The notes below the pieces were generated by a model. It saw nothing but the letters and a program-made list of their open reading frames with translations, was not told where the DNA came from and ran no database searches. From Owenia fusiformis (taxonomy: Eukaryota; Annelida; Polychaeta; Sabellida; Oweniidae), in assembly GCA_903813345.2 (NCBI GenBank), contig CAIIXF020000007.1:9367730-9431729 (forward strand): a stretch of DNA of 64,000 nt, in the 5' to 3' direction. The first letter of the stretch is position 1. Each line of letters starts with the position of its first letter. Positions 11,182-23,000 of this stretch are shown one piece after another. Made by a program: the position numbers and the translations under genes.

Positions 11182-12860
11182 TGAAAATAAAAATAACATA
11201 CTAGATTTTTATGAACGCTAAAATTATCAACAGTGTGAAACTAAAGCTACAAAAATGATCTTGACTTGATTATTTTGGGATCGCAATATCGTGATTCAGT
11301 TTCACGCTCTGTTCAAAGTATATTCATTTGTACTTTCCCTACATAGGACTACATTTTGTAACGGCCTGTCTTGAACATCTTTGATATGGCCCTATTATAT
11401 CCCTTTGAATTGCAAGTAGTTTATAGGTGCAGCCGTGTCGAAGTAATGCTTACCCCTACCTCTACTACCACCCTCCTTTATTCGTTAACTGTTCTTCATT
11501 AGAACGTGTTTTACGGTATTATGTACTTGTATGTAATTAGATCATACCGCTGGGTTTTATTTGTTTATGCCCAATTTGCATTAATAATTAATAATTACTA
11601 TTTTATCATCAATTAAACTCATTATATAACAGTCCATTACATAATTGTGAGTATGCACTTTAATGTGTGAATAAACTTATGGCAAACGAAACTAAAATCA
11701 TGTTTAATAATGTAATGCAACCAGCAAGCAGAGAGCACAAAGAAACAAAGTTAAAAGATCATAAAATGCGGGAACATGATCAACATCGAGCATCCTAATT
11801 GGTTTGTATTTTGATGGATGAATAGTCTTTTCCTAAAATCGACCAGTCTGTTTTGACTCGGCTGATACATGTTAAGTTGGCCCTACATCTATTGTTGAAA
11901 TACGATCATTTTGTTTTGCCCCTTGAGCCTGTTGTTGGATTAAGCAATTGAATATTCTTACTTGATATTCTATTATGAAAATAAATAGTAAATGAAAAAT
12001 AAATACGATGATGTGCAAACAAAATAATTTAAAATTTCAGTTTGTTAAGAACAATCCAGTGTTAGTTAAACATCATTTTTATAGATTTGGGGTTTGTAAA
12101 AATATTCCAAACCTATTTATGTCTCTTATGCTGGGGTCTAGGTAGGCGCTTTAAAATCAAATAACTACATGTAATTAAAGTACGTAAGGTTATTTTGATA
12201 TTGTGTTGTATGATTTTTTGTTTTCATACATGACGAGTCTTTATGGACTAGTTCAGCATGCATACCTTGAAAAATTGGACTGTTATCTTTCTTTCAATAT
12301 ACCCGTATTTTCCTTCAGTTTATCAGTCATCAACCTATGTTCTGTGTTGCACCCTATCACACTTATATTTTGCACTTCAATCATACTTGAAGTACCCCAC
12401 ACTTTACAAAATAAAATCGAGATAACGCTTACATAGTTAAAGTGGCAACAGCGACTAGATGTTTGAAGAATATGTTGAACGCATACTGTCTAAAAGCATT
12501 ATTCAAATTCCATTCGATTTTAAGAGAAACGTTTTTGTAAAGTAAAATTATAATTCCTTATACAGTCTCTATGGCAATAATTATAAAGTACACCATCTTA
12601 TATATATTGTTTAAATGGAAGAATCAGGCATCTTGAGTAACCGAGAGTCGGTTTTAGTTATATATTATATATTTGGTGAATATCATTCACTTCAAACACA
12701 ATTCACATTGCAATTGATGATATTTATTCTGCTGTCTTTATTTACAAAGTTGTAGAAGGGATACCAAAATTTAAGGGCATATACTCCACTTTTTATTCGA
12801 TAAACAAAAGCAAAAATCGTTATATGTATCAACACTCATCATATTCAATATATACAGAAT
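11182..12860. other. 3' flank of gene A and A-B spacer, no gene seen
   Basis: A/T-rich, with only short frames lacking any recognisable domain. Contains the candidate poly(A) signal at 11670. Confidence 0.5.
11670..11675 (+). promoter_or_regulatory. Candidate poly(A) signal of gene A
   Basis: AATAAA about 490 bp after the stop codon at 11179-11181. An earlier AATAAA at 11186-11191 is only a few bases past the stop and is less likely to be used. Confidence 0.3.
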
Positions 12861-12869
12861 ATCACATCA

Positions 12870-12995
12870 TTTTGAGTGATATCATTTTTATCGCCGAGTT
12901 GATAGCAAATATCAACACGAGTGAGCGAAGCGAATGGTCGAGTGTTGATATTTGATATCTATGAGGCAATAAAATGATATCACAGAAATTATGTG
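12870..12995. repeat. Palindromic repeat, family R2 copy 1
   Basis: Near-palindrome around AGTGAGCGAAGCGAATGG, bordered by GATATCATTTTTATC on the left and AAAATGATATCA on the right. The same architecture and core (GAGTGAGCGCAGCGAATG) recur at 29765-29935. Confidence 0.55.
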
Positions 12996-13970
12996 ATATT
13001 GGGTTTATCCCATGATTACAATCACCTTGTGATGTTCTGATCCAATTTCCAGGACATTGGCACACAATATAAACTAGAGATTAGAATATCAATTAAATAT
13101 TTGAAACACTTTATTTTAACAATTAAAAGTAAATAACATGATATAGTTCGTCATAAATACCATTTTTAATCGTTAGTTAGCAGCCTTCTTATCAAATTAT
13201 ATACACAATCGTAATTAAATACACCAATGAAACTTAAAGAGAATAAATTAACGGACCCATTTTCTCAAAAGAGAATAAATTATCTGACCTAATTTCCAAC
13301 AATATTGTGGCGCGAAATGCAAATGTGATACCACACGGATATGCGTGAGATAAACGATATCACACGCATATGAGTTTGATAAACGATCTGGAAAATATCA
13401 CACGGATTTCAATAATATCAGAAATATCAATAGCTGTTATTGTACAGATAACACATTAATCGTGGGATAAGACACATTTATCTCGTTTGTCTGTCCCATC
13501 ATCGACCCCGATGCCATAGATTGTCTCCAGAAGAGTTATTCTTTGATGCAAGTTTATAATCCCTTTGGGTGTTATCATATTGAATACAATTATTGGTTGT
13601 TCAGAAAATGCATTTTTAGCTTTTTTAAAGTAAAGAAGGTATATAAAATGGAATAAAGTATTCCAGAGATCTGGACATGTGATAGTCTAGTGTTATTTAG
13701 TGTAACACACTATCGGTATTCTATGGATCTACATTGTAAAATTATGTTTTGCGATTGATAACATCTCATGTGTCCTCTCTAAAATTAGAATGCGAGATCG
13801 AAATATCATAACATACATCAGTACTTATTGTAAACAAAGATAGCGTTACGTTAAGTGCGTCCTTTTCTTAAACAACATAAATGACCTCTCAGTTTAAGAT
13901 TGTAAACTTGTAAAAGATAAAACTAGTAATAGTAATGCGGACTCAATAACGATAAATTCATCAGTATAAA
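12996..13970. other. Spacer upstream of gene B, no gene seen
   Basis: A/T-rich. TGTGATATTGGGTTTATCCC near 12990 and CGTGGGATAAGACAC near 13460 hint that the palindromic family extends across part of this stretch. No coding frame supported. Confidence 0.4.
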
Positions 13971-13971
13971 T

Positions 13972-14028
13972 TTAATCAAGAAGCAATTGGTCGAGTTTTA
14001 GCTAATAACTTTAAGTAATTCTATAAAA
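13972..14028 (+). promoter_or_regulatory. 5' leader of gene B, proximal part shared with gene C
   Basis: About 35 bp (13972-14006, core GTCGAGTTTTAGCTAA) is nearly the same as 44540-44574 upstream of gene C. Similarity stops about 20 bp before each ATG. Conservation outside coding sequence suggests a 5' UTR or core-promoter element kept after duplication. No TATA box can be assigned with confidence. Confidence 0.5.
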
Positions 14029-17000
14029 ATGGGACTAGAAGAAGTTACACTTTTTGGTATAGCAGATTATGTCATATTTGCTATATTTATTCTCGCATCG
14101 CTTGGAATAGGAGTTTATTATGCTTTAAGTGGGGGTCGTCAGCAGACAACGAAGGAATACCTTACAGCAGATAAGCAACTGAAAATTATCCCAACAGCTT
14201 TGTCTTTGCTGGTCTCTTTCCAATCAGCAATTATGATCCTAGGCTACCCAGCAGAAATGTACATGCGTGGGGCTCAAATATATGTAGGTAATATCGGACT
14301 GCTCATTGGAACCATTCTCACAACAAGGCTTTGGGTGCCATTGTTTTACAAACTTAAAATTACAAGCACATTTGAGGTAAGCTGGTTCTTTACATTGTAC
14401 CTTATTGCATAACAGGATTGCCAATCATAATGGAAAATATGTGTGGCAATGGAGCATCAATACAATGTTTCATGTCTTGGGTTCGATATCTCTTCGTATT
14501 TTGTTCATTTATGTATTTCAGTACTTGCATTTGAGGTTTGATTCCGTTGCTGTTCGAAAACTTGGCTCTGCAATTGGAATCGTTTCTACGGTAAGGATCC
14601 AATCTATTTTCATCATAATAAGCAGAATTCTATTTGTAATTAATGCATAATGTTATTTCACATGTTATGTTTGTATTCAAAATACTTATTGATATATTGT
14701 AAATTAAAACGTAAACTCGTTATCATTAAATTAAACATAATTTTCATAACAGTGTTATCACATGAGGAAACAACAAATTGCTTTTGGTATCATCAATGGA
14801 ATACATATTTGTGTTTTTGTAAACACGGACCTACCCATTGAAAAAAACACAAACAAGGATATATCAATATTAGTCCATAGATTAATACAACTATCATTTA
14901 TTTTATATAAAGAGTCATCCAAATAGTTGAATATTATCCTCCAACATTTTGAAAATTAAAGAATATTTATTCATTATACTGATCATTTGAAAATATATCT
15001 GTAATGACTCTTTAGGTAACATATATGGGTACAGCTACGTTTGCACCATCTACAGCTCTTGAAGCAGGTATAAATTAAACTATTATCACCGTTTCAAATG
15101 GCGTCTTCCCTGGGAATTTGCATACGCGCACTAATAAAGGATATGATAATTTATAGTTGAAAATAAATAAACTTAATGGCGCTACATTTTGACTAAAATA
15201 TCGAACTTGACGCGTTCGCATATATGCATAATTCAAATTGTCAAACTTTGATATAAAATAAATAAATTTGTTTCAAGTTACTGGTTTTCCTGTCTGGGCG
15301 TCTATATTGGTCACTGCAACCGTTGGAACTATATACACATCCATAGTAAGTTTATCTTTCTCACATAAGTATGGCGTCCTCTATAGTGTAGCCAGGATAA
15401 AACAGACGATTTTTTAACATCCTTTGATATATATTCCTCTGCAATGTTGCAATGTTAATTATTCGTATAATCTTATCAATTTTTAATCTTAAGTCATCAG
15501 TTTTTGACTCAATTGTGCATAATCTAATTACGTAAAGAGTTATCATCGTGTTCATCTATTGCCATCATACTTTCCATCATTATATTTGTATAGCCACCAT
15601 TTTCTGAGTAATGGAAATGTTGCAGTGAAGCCAGGATGAGACATACGAGGCTTGCCTCGTCACCCTTTTCGGAAGATTGGAAATATTTTTCGCCTTGCTG
15701 CTTTTTTCTTCCTGGCTACGTCACTAACGTCCATATATTATATAACTTGTTCCAAGAGTAACATAAGAACATATGCATGTGTTAAGAATAATATGACAAT
15801 AGCGCTAATATGACATTTTAGGCATTTTCTACTCTTGCTGTTTACGTAAGCGCAATTGCGCACGCTGGTCGATATATCACATATATTGCATAACGTTTTG
15901 CCACTTATAACTATTTAACCCTGTATTTCTGACCTTAATACGAGTAAGTGTCAATCGGGTAACAAACTATATTAATATGCAAATTGATTATGTATTTATA
16001 GGGAGGATTGAAGGCAGTCATATGGACGGATGTTTTCCAATCGGTCATCATGTTAGGTGGTATTCTGACAGTTGTTGTCATGGTAACCTGAATTTGCATT
16101 CATTGTCTTCATCTCTATCTCTAATTAATAATCGTTATGCAATCATTTTAGGAAGCAATAAGAAAACTGAATAAAACTGAAAACGTGTTGTTCAAAATCA
16201 TCACCCGTTACAAATCTGCAGTTGAATATTGTAATTAGTAAATTGTTTTATTTTCATTAGGGTATTGTTAGAATTGGAAGTGTTTCTAAAGTATTTGCGA
16301 TTTGCCAGGAACACAATCGACTCAATATTTTTGAGTAAGTAATCCACTTAAATCTTTCATCACGATATAATAGCTCTTTATGAAAAAATATGTGGGCAAA
16401 AACAGGCATATCAGATATTGAAATAGGGTGTGATTATTTTATAGTTTTGATTTCGATCCAAGAAAAATCAATACATTTTGGACATTAACACTTGCAAATA
16501 CGATCCTCTGGTGGAAAGTTTATGGAACCAGTCAAGCCAGTGTTCAGAGGTTTTGCTCACTTCCCACACTAAAGAAGGCAAATATGTGAGTACAACTTAT
16601 GTTTATGGAACCACTGACATTACTGATAAAAGGTAATATTATGCGAATAACAAAGTGTCAGTCAAGTGAAACACGCACCAATATCCCAACACTTAAACTC
16701 ATGTTTGTGCTGATTTAGAAATATCGATTCTACATTTTCTTAGAAAACAGAAAACATGTCACTTTTACATACTATACTTTATAGAGCTGTTATGCTGGCC
16801 ATTCCAATGCAGTTTACATTAACTACATTAGTTTGTTTCGCGGGTCTTGTCATATTTGCGTACTATACACACATTGGGTGTGATCCACTTGAACAGGGCT
16901 ATATTAAAACAGGAAATCAGGTAAAACACATTTCAGAACATTTCGGATCATCCCGTTGCAAATTGAGTACCCTTAGTATAGTCTACGAGATTTATGTATA

Positions 17001-20000
17001 ATAAAGTATAGTATAGTGTAAGAACTTTTATTCTCATGAAAGTACATGTAGTTATACAGGGTATTCACCGAGTAATAACACTATGTGAGACACGTGTGCT
17101 CCCTGTGTTAAATTTATTAAATGCATTTTTCGTTGTCTGTTTTGGGCCATCCATCCTTAAAAAACATCTGAGAAATCTATTAGTTTGTCCAATATTATCT
17201 AGTTTCAATTTGGCTACAATTCCAATGTTTCTCATCAGAATGAAACCTTTGACTCATTAGGATAAATATATTTTATTTTGGGCCAACTTTAAAGGTACAC
17301 TGGACATTCATAATATTAAAATTGAAAATATGTCGACTGCAATAAACGATTGTGCAATGATTTTGCAAATATTTATATATTATATTTCTAGATATTGCCA
17401 TATTTTGTGATGGACACATTTAGGAGCCTCCCTGGTTTTCCAGGCCTATTTCTTGCAACTCTCTTCAGTGGAGCCCTAAGGTACTTTGCTTTGATTTTAT
17501 CCAGAGTTTAACAAGCAAACCTTACACTGTATCATCTTATAGATTTAATATCATAACTACATGACTTTGTATAATACTTTGTCAAAATACCTGGTGCAGC
17601 AAGAGAACGTAAAATTATGTTTTGTGTCCAAAAGTTCAAATGCTCAGAAAATAAGTAATCACTGGGGTCCTCTACAGGGTGTCAAATAAGTCCCGTCCCC
17701 CCTGCTACAGCTAGAACCTTAACAGACGGTACTTAGTGTGATATACCATTGGAAAGATCATCCAAAGTTATGTTAACTCACCAACTCTCAAGTATTTTGA
17801 ATGAAATTTACCTATATTTTTATTATGTCTGTTATAGTTAATATGCCCTCCTTTTAGTAGCTTTTTTGCGTCAAAATGACAAGGATATGACCTCAGAAAT
17901 ACGTCAAAAAGTTCATCTTTTTCGCATTTTACTTGTTACAAAAAGGTTTTCACAACTTTCCTTGCACCTTTATTTTCTGAACATCTAACCCTATCCAGAA
18001 ATTGCTTAAATTCATCGCCATAAACATATTTAGTCATATTTTGGTCCCTTGACCTTTCCAATACCCAATTCTTAAAATCGGGCCAAATACGCCAAATTGC
18101 CATGTTTCTAGGCATATGGTCACCTCAATTGATACAATGTAAAAATTGGTGAGCTTGATTGACATGTGTTAGATATATGCCAATCAACGTAACTTTGGAA
18201 GACCTTTCCAATGATATATCACACTTGGTACCAAATATCTAAGATTTGGCTGTAGAGGGGGGGACGGGACTTATTTGACACCCTGTTTATTGCAGCTCCA
18301 TATCGTCAGGTTTAAATGCTCTCTCGGCGATAACCTGGGAAGATTTCCTCAAACACAGATTCAGACATCTAAAGGAGTCCAGGAAAGCACTGTGTACAAA
18401 GCTTCTGGGTAATATGATGTTCTAAAACGTACACAAACACGTCTAAAACGTGTCCGTGTAAAATAATTATTTTTGGTAGTGTGAATTTAGAAAATAGTTT
18501 AAATAAATATGTAGTAAAATAATATACCCGGGATAGTATGATATAACGTATTTCCTCATTTTATCCTATGTCGTGATTTTACTCACTTACATCAAATTCT
18601 ATTTCAGTTCTGTTCTATGGCGTTTGCTCAACAGGGATTGCTTGCTTAGCTATTTTTATAAAAGGACCAATTATACAGGTGCGTGCACATATAGCATGTG
18701 TAAATGAGTCGGCAATGGCTGGCGAATCTAATCGATGAATGCAGGCGTTTGTTTGCGCCTTTGTAGGCATAAATTACACGTTTCTTGACGTAAATTACGC
18801 GTGTTGTGAATCACTCGCGTTCAATCACGTGTGATACTTCGCGCAGTGTAAAAGTTGGAGATTTGGAACTGAAAAGAAGAGCAGATGCATAAAATAGTGT
18901 AAAAGCGAAGCAATTAAGTTGAATTCAGCAGAAATACAACAAGACGTCAAAATATTAAGAATAACTCATTCAAGAATGTGCGAGAAGTGTACAGTTTTTA
19001 CTTTACTTCCTTAACTTGATGACCTTACGGGGTCGAAAATTAGCCGCGTTATTTTCGCGTTTTTCTGATTGGCAGAAAAAATGATATCTTCGAACTCCCA
19101 TGCAGTGTCTCGGTATAGACACTGCGGCGGGCAGATGAAGAAAATCCCCAAAATTTGGGGAAAATAGTTCCCCTTTTCATCATATATGTGGTCAATTTTC
19201 ACACAACTTATGAAATATGTATTCATGAATGTTCCCCAATCATTATTTTGTCAAAATATTTCAAAATTATTGAAATATGAGAAGAAATCACGGCGGAAGG
19301 AATTCTGAGTAAAAGTCGTGTTGATAATAGTTTACCGCAAGTGTTGTTTATTTGTTAATACGCGCAATTCAACCAATGAAATTGTCTAAATTTTACAATC
19401 ACGCGACCTGAGCATGGGACTACAACCAATCACGTCAGTTGTTTATTACGAAGTTACCATGCTTACGGTGAGATACCTGCCCGCCGCAGTGATATATCAC
19501 TGCACGGGAGTTCGTGATATCTTAGCACCATATGTGGTTATACACCGCCCGAAATGTAACTTTTACAGGCGTAAACAAACGGAATTTAATCTACACGTTA
19601 ATGAGCGTCGCCCAATTTGATAATGAGGTAGGAACAATCGAAACCTTGTGAATTAAGATAAACGGAGTGGTCGCTTATTTAAAATACTTTTCGACCTATG
19701 GGTCCATCAAATACAATTGTGTGCCAGTAATTGTATTATATATCCGTCGACGGCCCATGTGTAGCCTGGTTGTTTTTGACGATCCCAAGGCATACCTCAC
19801 TTACAATTAATCAGCAAAAGGGTAAAGCATACAGAGTAGCATGATGTAAACTCGATGTTATATTTTATGTGGTTACCCTTTCACTTTCAATTTTCAGAAT
19901 GGATCAATTGCATTATTATGATTATTTTACAATATAATATTCATTAATTGTCAAATTGCTAAAGAACATTTACATTTTACACGAAGAAAAGACTTGGCAA

Positions 20001-23000
20001 ACTTGTTTTTGAATTGTTGTTTTTAAACACACAGGCCAACGCAACTTTAGGTGGAGCGATAAACGGGAGTTCTTGCGCCATATTCATACTTGCAGCATTT
20101 ACAGTGACTTCTAACTGGAAGGTAGGCTATTGTCGCAATCAATTAATTTCTAAAACATATAATGTAAATGTTAACATTAATTCTTCTCTTCATCCAGGAC
20201 GTGTACTACAGTGTTGTAATCAACGATTGTATATTATGATATACAGGGTGTTAAAAAATGGAAACCCTTACACCATTTTCCTCATATCTTTGTCATTTTA
20301 AAAATAACTCCCTGATATTCTACACATTTGTACAACATTCAATATGCTACCAGCCTACTTGATTTCATGACCATCAGAGAGATAGTCACAATTTTACAGC
20401 ACTTTAAAGAACATAGGCCGGTGGACAGATTGCACTGTCGGGAAACCTGCAATCATCGTCCAAAATGTCCCTACCTGGGATATGGAAGAGATAAAGTATA
20501 TGAGAATGACCTCAGGACAGTTGCAAACCTCAAAAGTGAGATCATCCGTGTCATTCAGGCCATACCTGCTGAGGAATGCATTTGGGTCACTGACAACTGT
20601 GCCTGTTTTGCCTATAACGCGATGTTGGCCAAACCTGAAGCATTATTCAAAGTGCTGTAAAATTGTGACTATCAGTCTGATGGTCATGAAATATGGTAGG
20701 GTGGTAGGAAATAGAATGATGTACAAATGTATTAAACATCAGGGAGTAACTTTTTAAAATAACAAAGATATAAGGAAAATGCAGGGTTTCCATTTCTTGA
20801 CCACCCTGTATTAAAGAGTTTGGCTTGAGAAATGTTGGGTATTGTTAGGGATTGAGTCACTTTAATTTTTGAATTAACTCAAACTTATCCATATTGTTCT
20901 TGCACAATTTATTCTATTCCAGGGTGCGTTAGTAGGACCAATGGTATCTTTCCCGATCATCCTGTGGATTGCCATCGGAGGTCAGTCCATTAAAGGCCAT
21001 AATCAGTATTTACCTCCTGGCCCAACAGATCGATGTGATATTTCAAATGGAAGCAGTATCTATAACAGTTCAGGTTACAGCAATGTTACTACCTGGTATG
21101 ATGATACAATACATACTACATCGATGTTGAATCATTCGAGTATTTCTAATTCGGAGCTTAAAGATCAGGAATTGTAAGTTATGCCTATAGTATTCAAGAA
21201 TGTTGAAATGTTGATTCAATACTGTCGGAAAGTCAATGTATCACTTTTTTTCGTTTATATTTAAAAAAAACTAGTTTCTCCTCAAATTCGAATGGCCGTT
21301 TGTCTAAATTCTCTTTTTTATTAATATGCATAACAAGGATTCAATCGAGTAAGAATGGAAAATTCTTGGTGACATATTTCAATTTTTTATTATGATGTGT
21401 TTTAATGTTTTATAGAAGTGGGATCCAGCATTTGTACAGTATTTCTTACTTTCTCTATACTCCTTTTGGGATTCTAATTGCTACAGTTGTGGGTCTTGTA
21501 GTCAGTTGGGCAACAGGTAATTTTTAATCGCTAATGCATTAGTGAATTATCCTATGATAACAGTATCAGGAATGATAAAGGAATGGTTGTTTTAAAGCAA
21601 TTCGCATTCGTAAATGTATCTTGAATTTCGGAATTCAATTGTATACGTTGCAATTTCAAGGTGGTGAAAAGAAGAGGCCCATAGATAAATTGTACACTTT
21701 CCAATTCTGTGATGCACTTTGTTGTTGTTGTCCCCCCAGTGTCAAAAATTCACGTCGTGGGTGTCGAGACAACCAAGGACAGGTAGGTGTCGCTTCAACG
21801 TTGACATGTTGCTATAGCATATGTATTCTTATGACAGGTTTACACTTGAGTTTGCTTTTCTTGCAAGTTTTTTTGTAGCTTTTGGTCCTCTCACTTTGGC
21901 ACTTGTGCGTAGATATGCAGTATTTATACGGTTATTTGTAACACGAGATTCTTGTATGCAAAGCTACATTTCAGCTGCATACAAGCGATTTGAGCTACAT
22001 TTATACAAAACAAGTGCTCTAAATCGATTGGTAGATGACACAAAAATAAGTGTCATACAAATCTACGTAGCTTACGTTTTACTATTTAATCAGTATTTAA
22101 CATTGCATATTTAAAACTAGCATTGTTTAATAAAGTAATTCTTCCTCCTTCTCATTTTGATATTATTGCCACCACGTCGAGCCTGTTCTAGGGGTATCGG
22201 TGCTAGTTTAGAAGGCATTTATTTTACTACTGACCTGAGCAATATGTAACGTCATAGTGGCAGGCCAATAATGCATTAACGCTCGGCAATGTTCCCCGGG
22301 GAATGAGATATCGTTCAATGCGTATAATTTTCGTTCAGTGGTACTTAGTTCTTGCTAATTCAGACCTGGACATAAAAACGGTGGTAATAATACTAATAAC
22401 GTAATTTCTGAGGGCAATATAGTGAAATATTGGACTTTGGGCCTTCGGCACTTGATCCAATATTTCATTTTATCGTATGATCTGTAAAATTAAGCACTCT
22501 GATTGGTCAGTTTTTGTGCTGTATCAATCTGTATTGCTACTGAGATTGTCCCCATTGATCATCTCCATAGCATTACAGAAAATATTGGTACGGAGGCGGG
22601 GACAATCTCAGTAGCAAAACAGAGAATACAGTAGGGATTATCTCCTGAATAAAATATATTGGCCTAAGATCACACGATAAAAACGTTATTAAATGATTTT
22701 AAGTGCAATACAGGATATATTCTGTCTCGATATTCTGTATTGGCACTCGGCTTCGTCTTGTTCCAATATATCCTATATTGCACTTCAAATCATCAAATAA
22801 CTTATACAGGGTGTCCGGAAAGTAAAGATACAAATACCATAATTTAGAGAGATTCAGGTTTTTTGTTATGAAACTGCTACAGATTGTAGAGGAACATTAT
22901 GGCAACATATCTACCAACTTTCATCCTATATTGTCTAAAAGTGTATAAGTTATGGTTGCCATGGTTACGGTGGTGAGAGGTATGTGAAGCAGTTCCAGAA

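Noticed and set aside
14405-14650. 81 aa frame covering exon 2 of gene B
   Set aside because: Only YLHLRFDSVAVRKLGS to ST is exon; the rest is intron read-through bounded by clear AG and GT sites.
21821-22114. 97 aa frame in intron 15 of gene B with membrane-like start
   Set aside because: No known domain, no splice support, not conserved in genes A or C.
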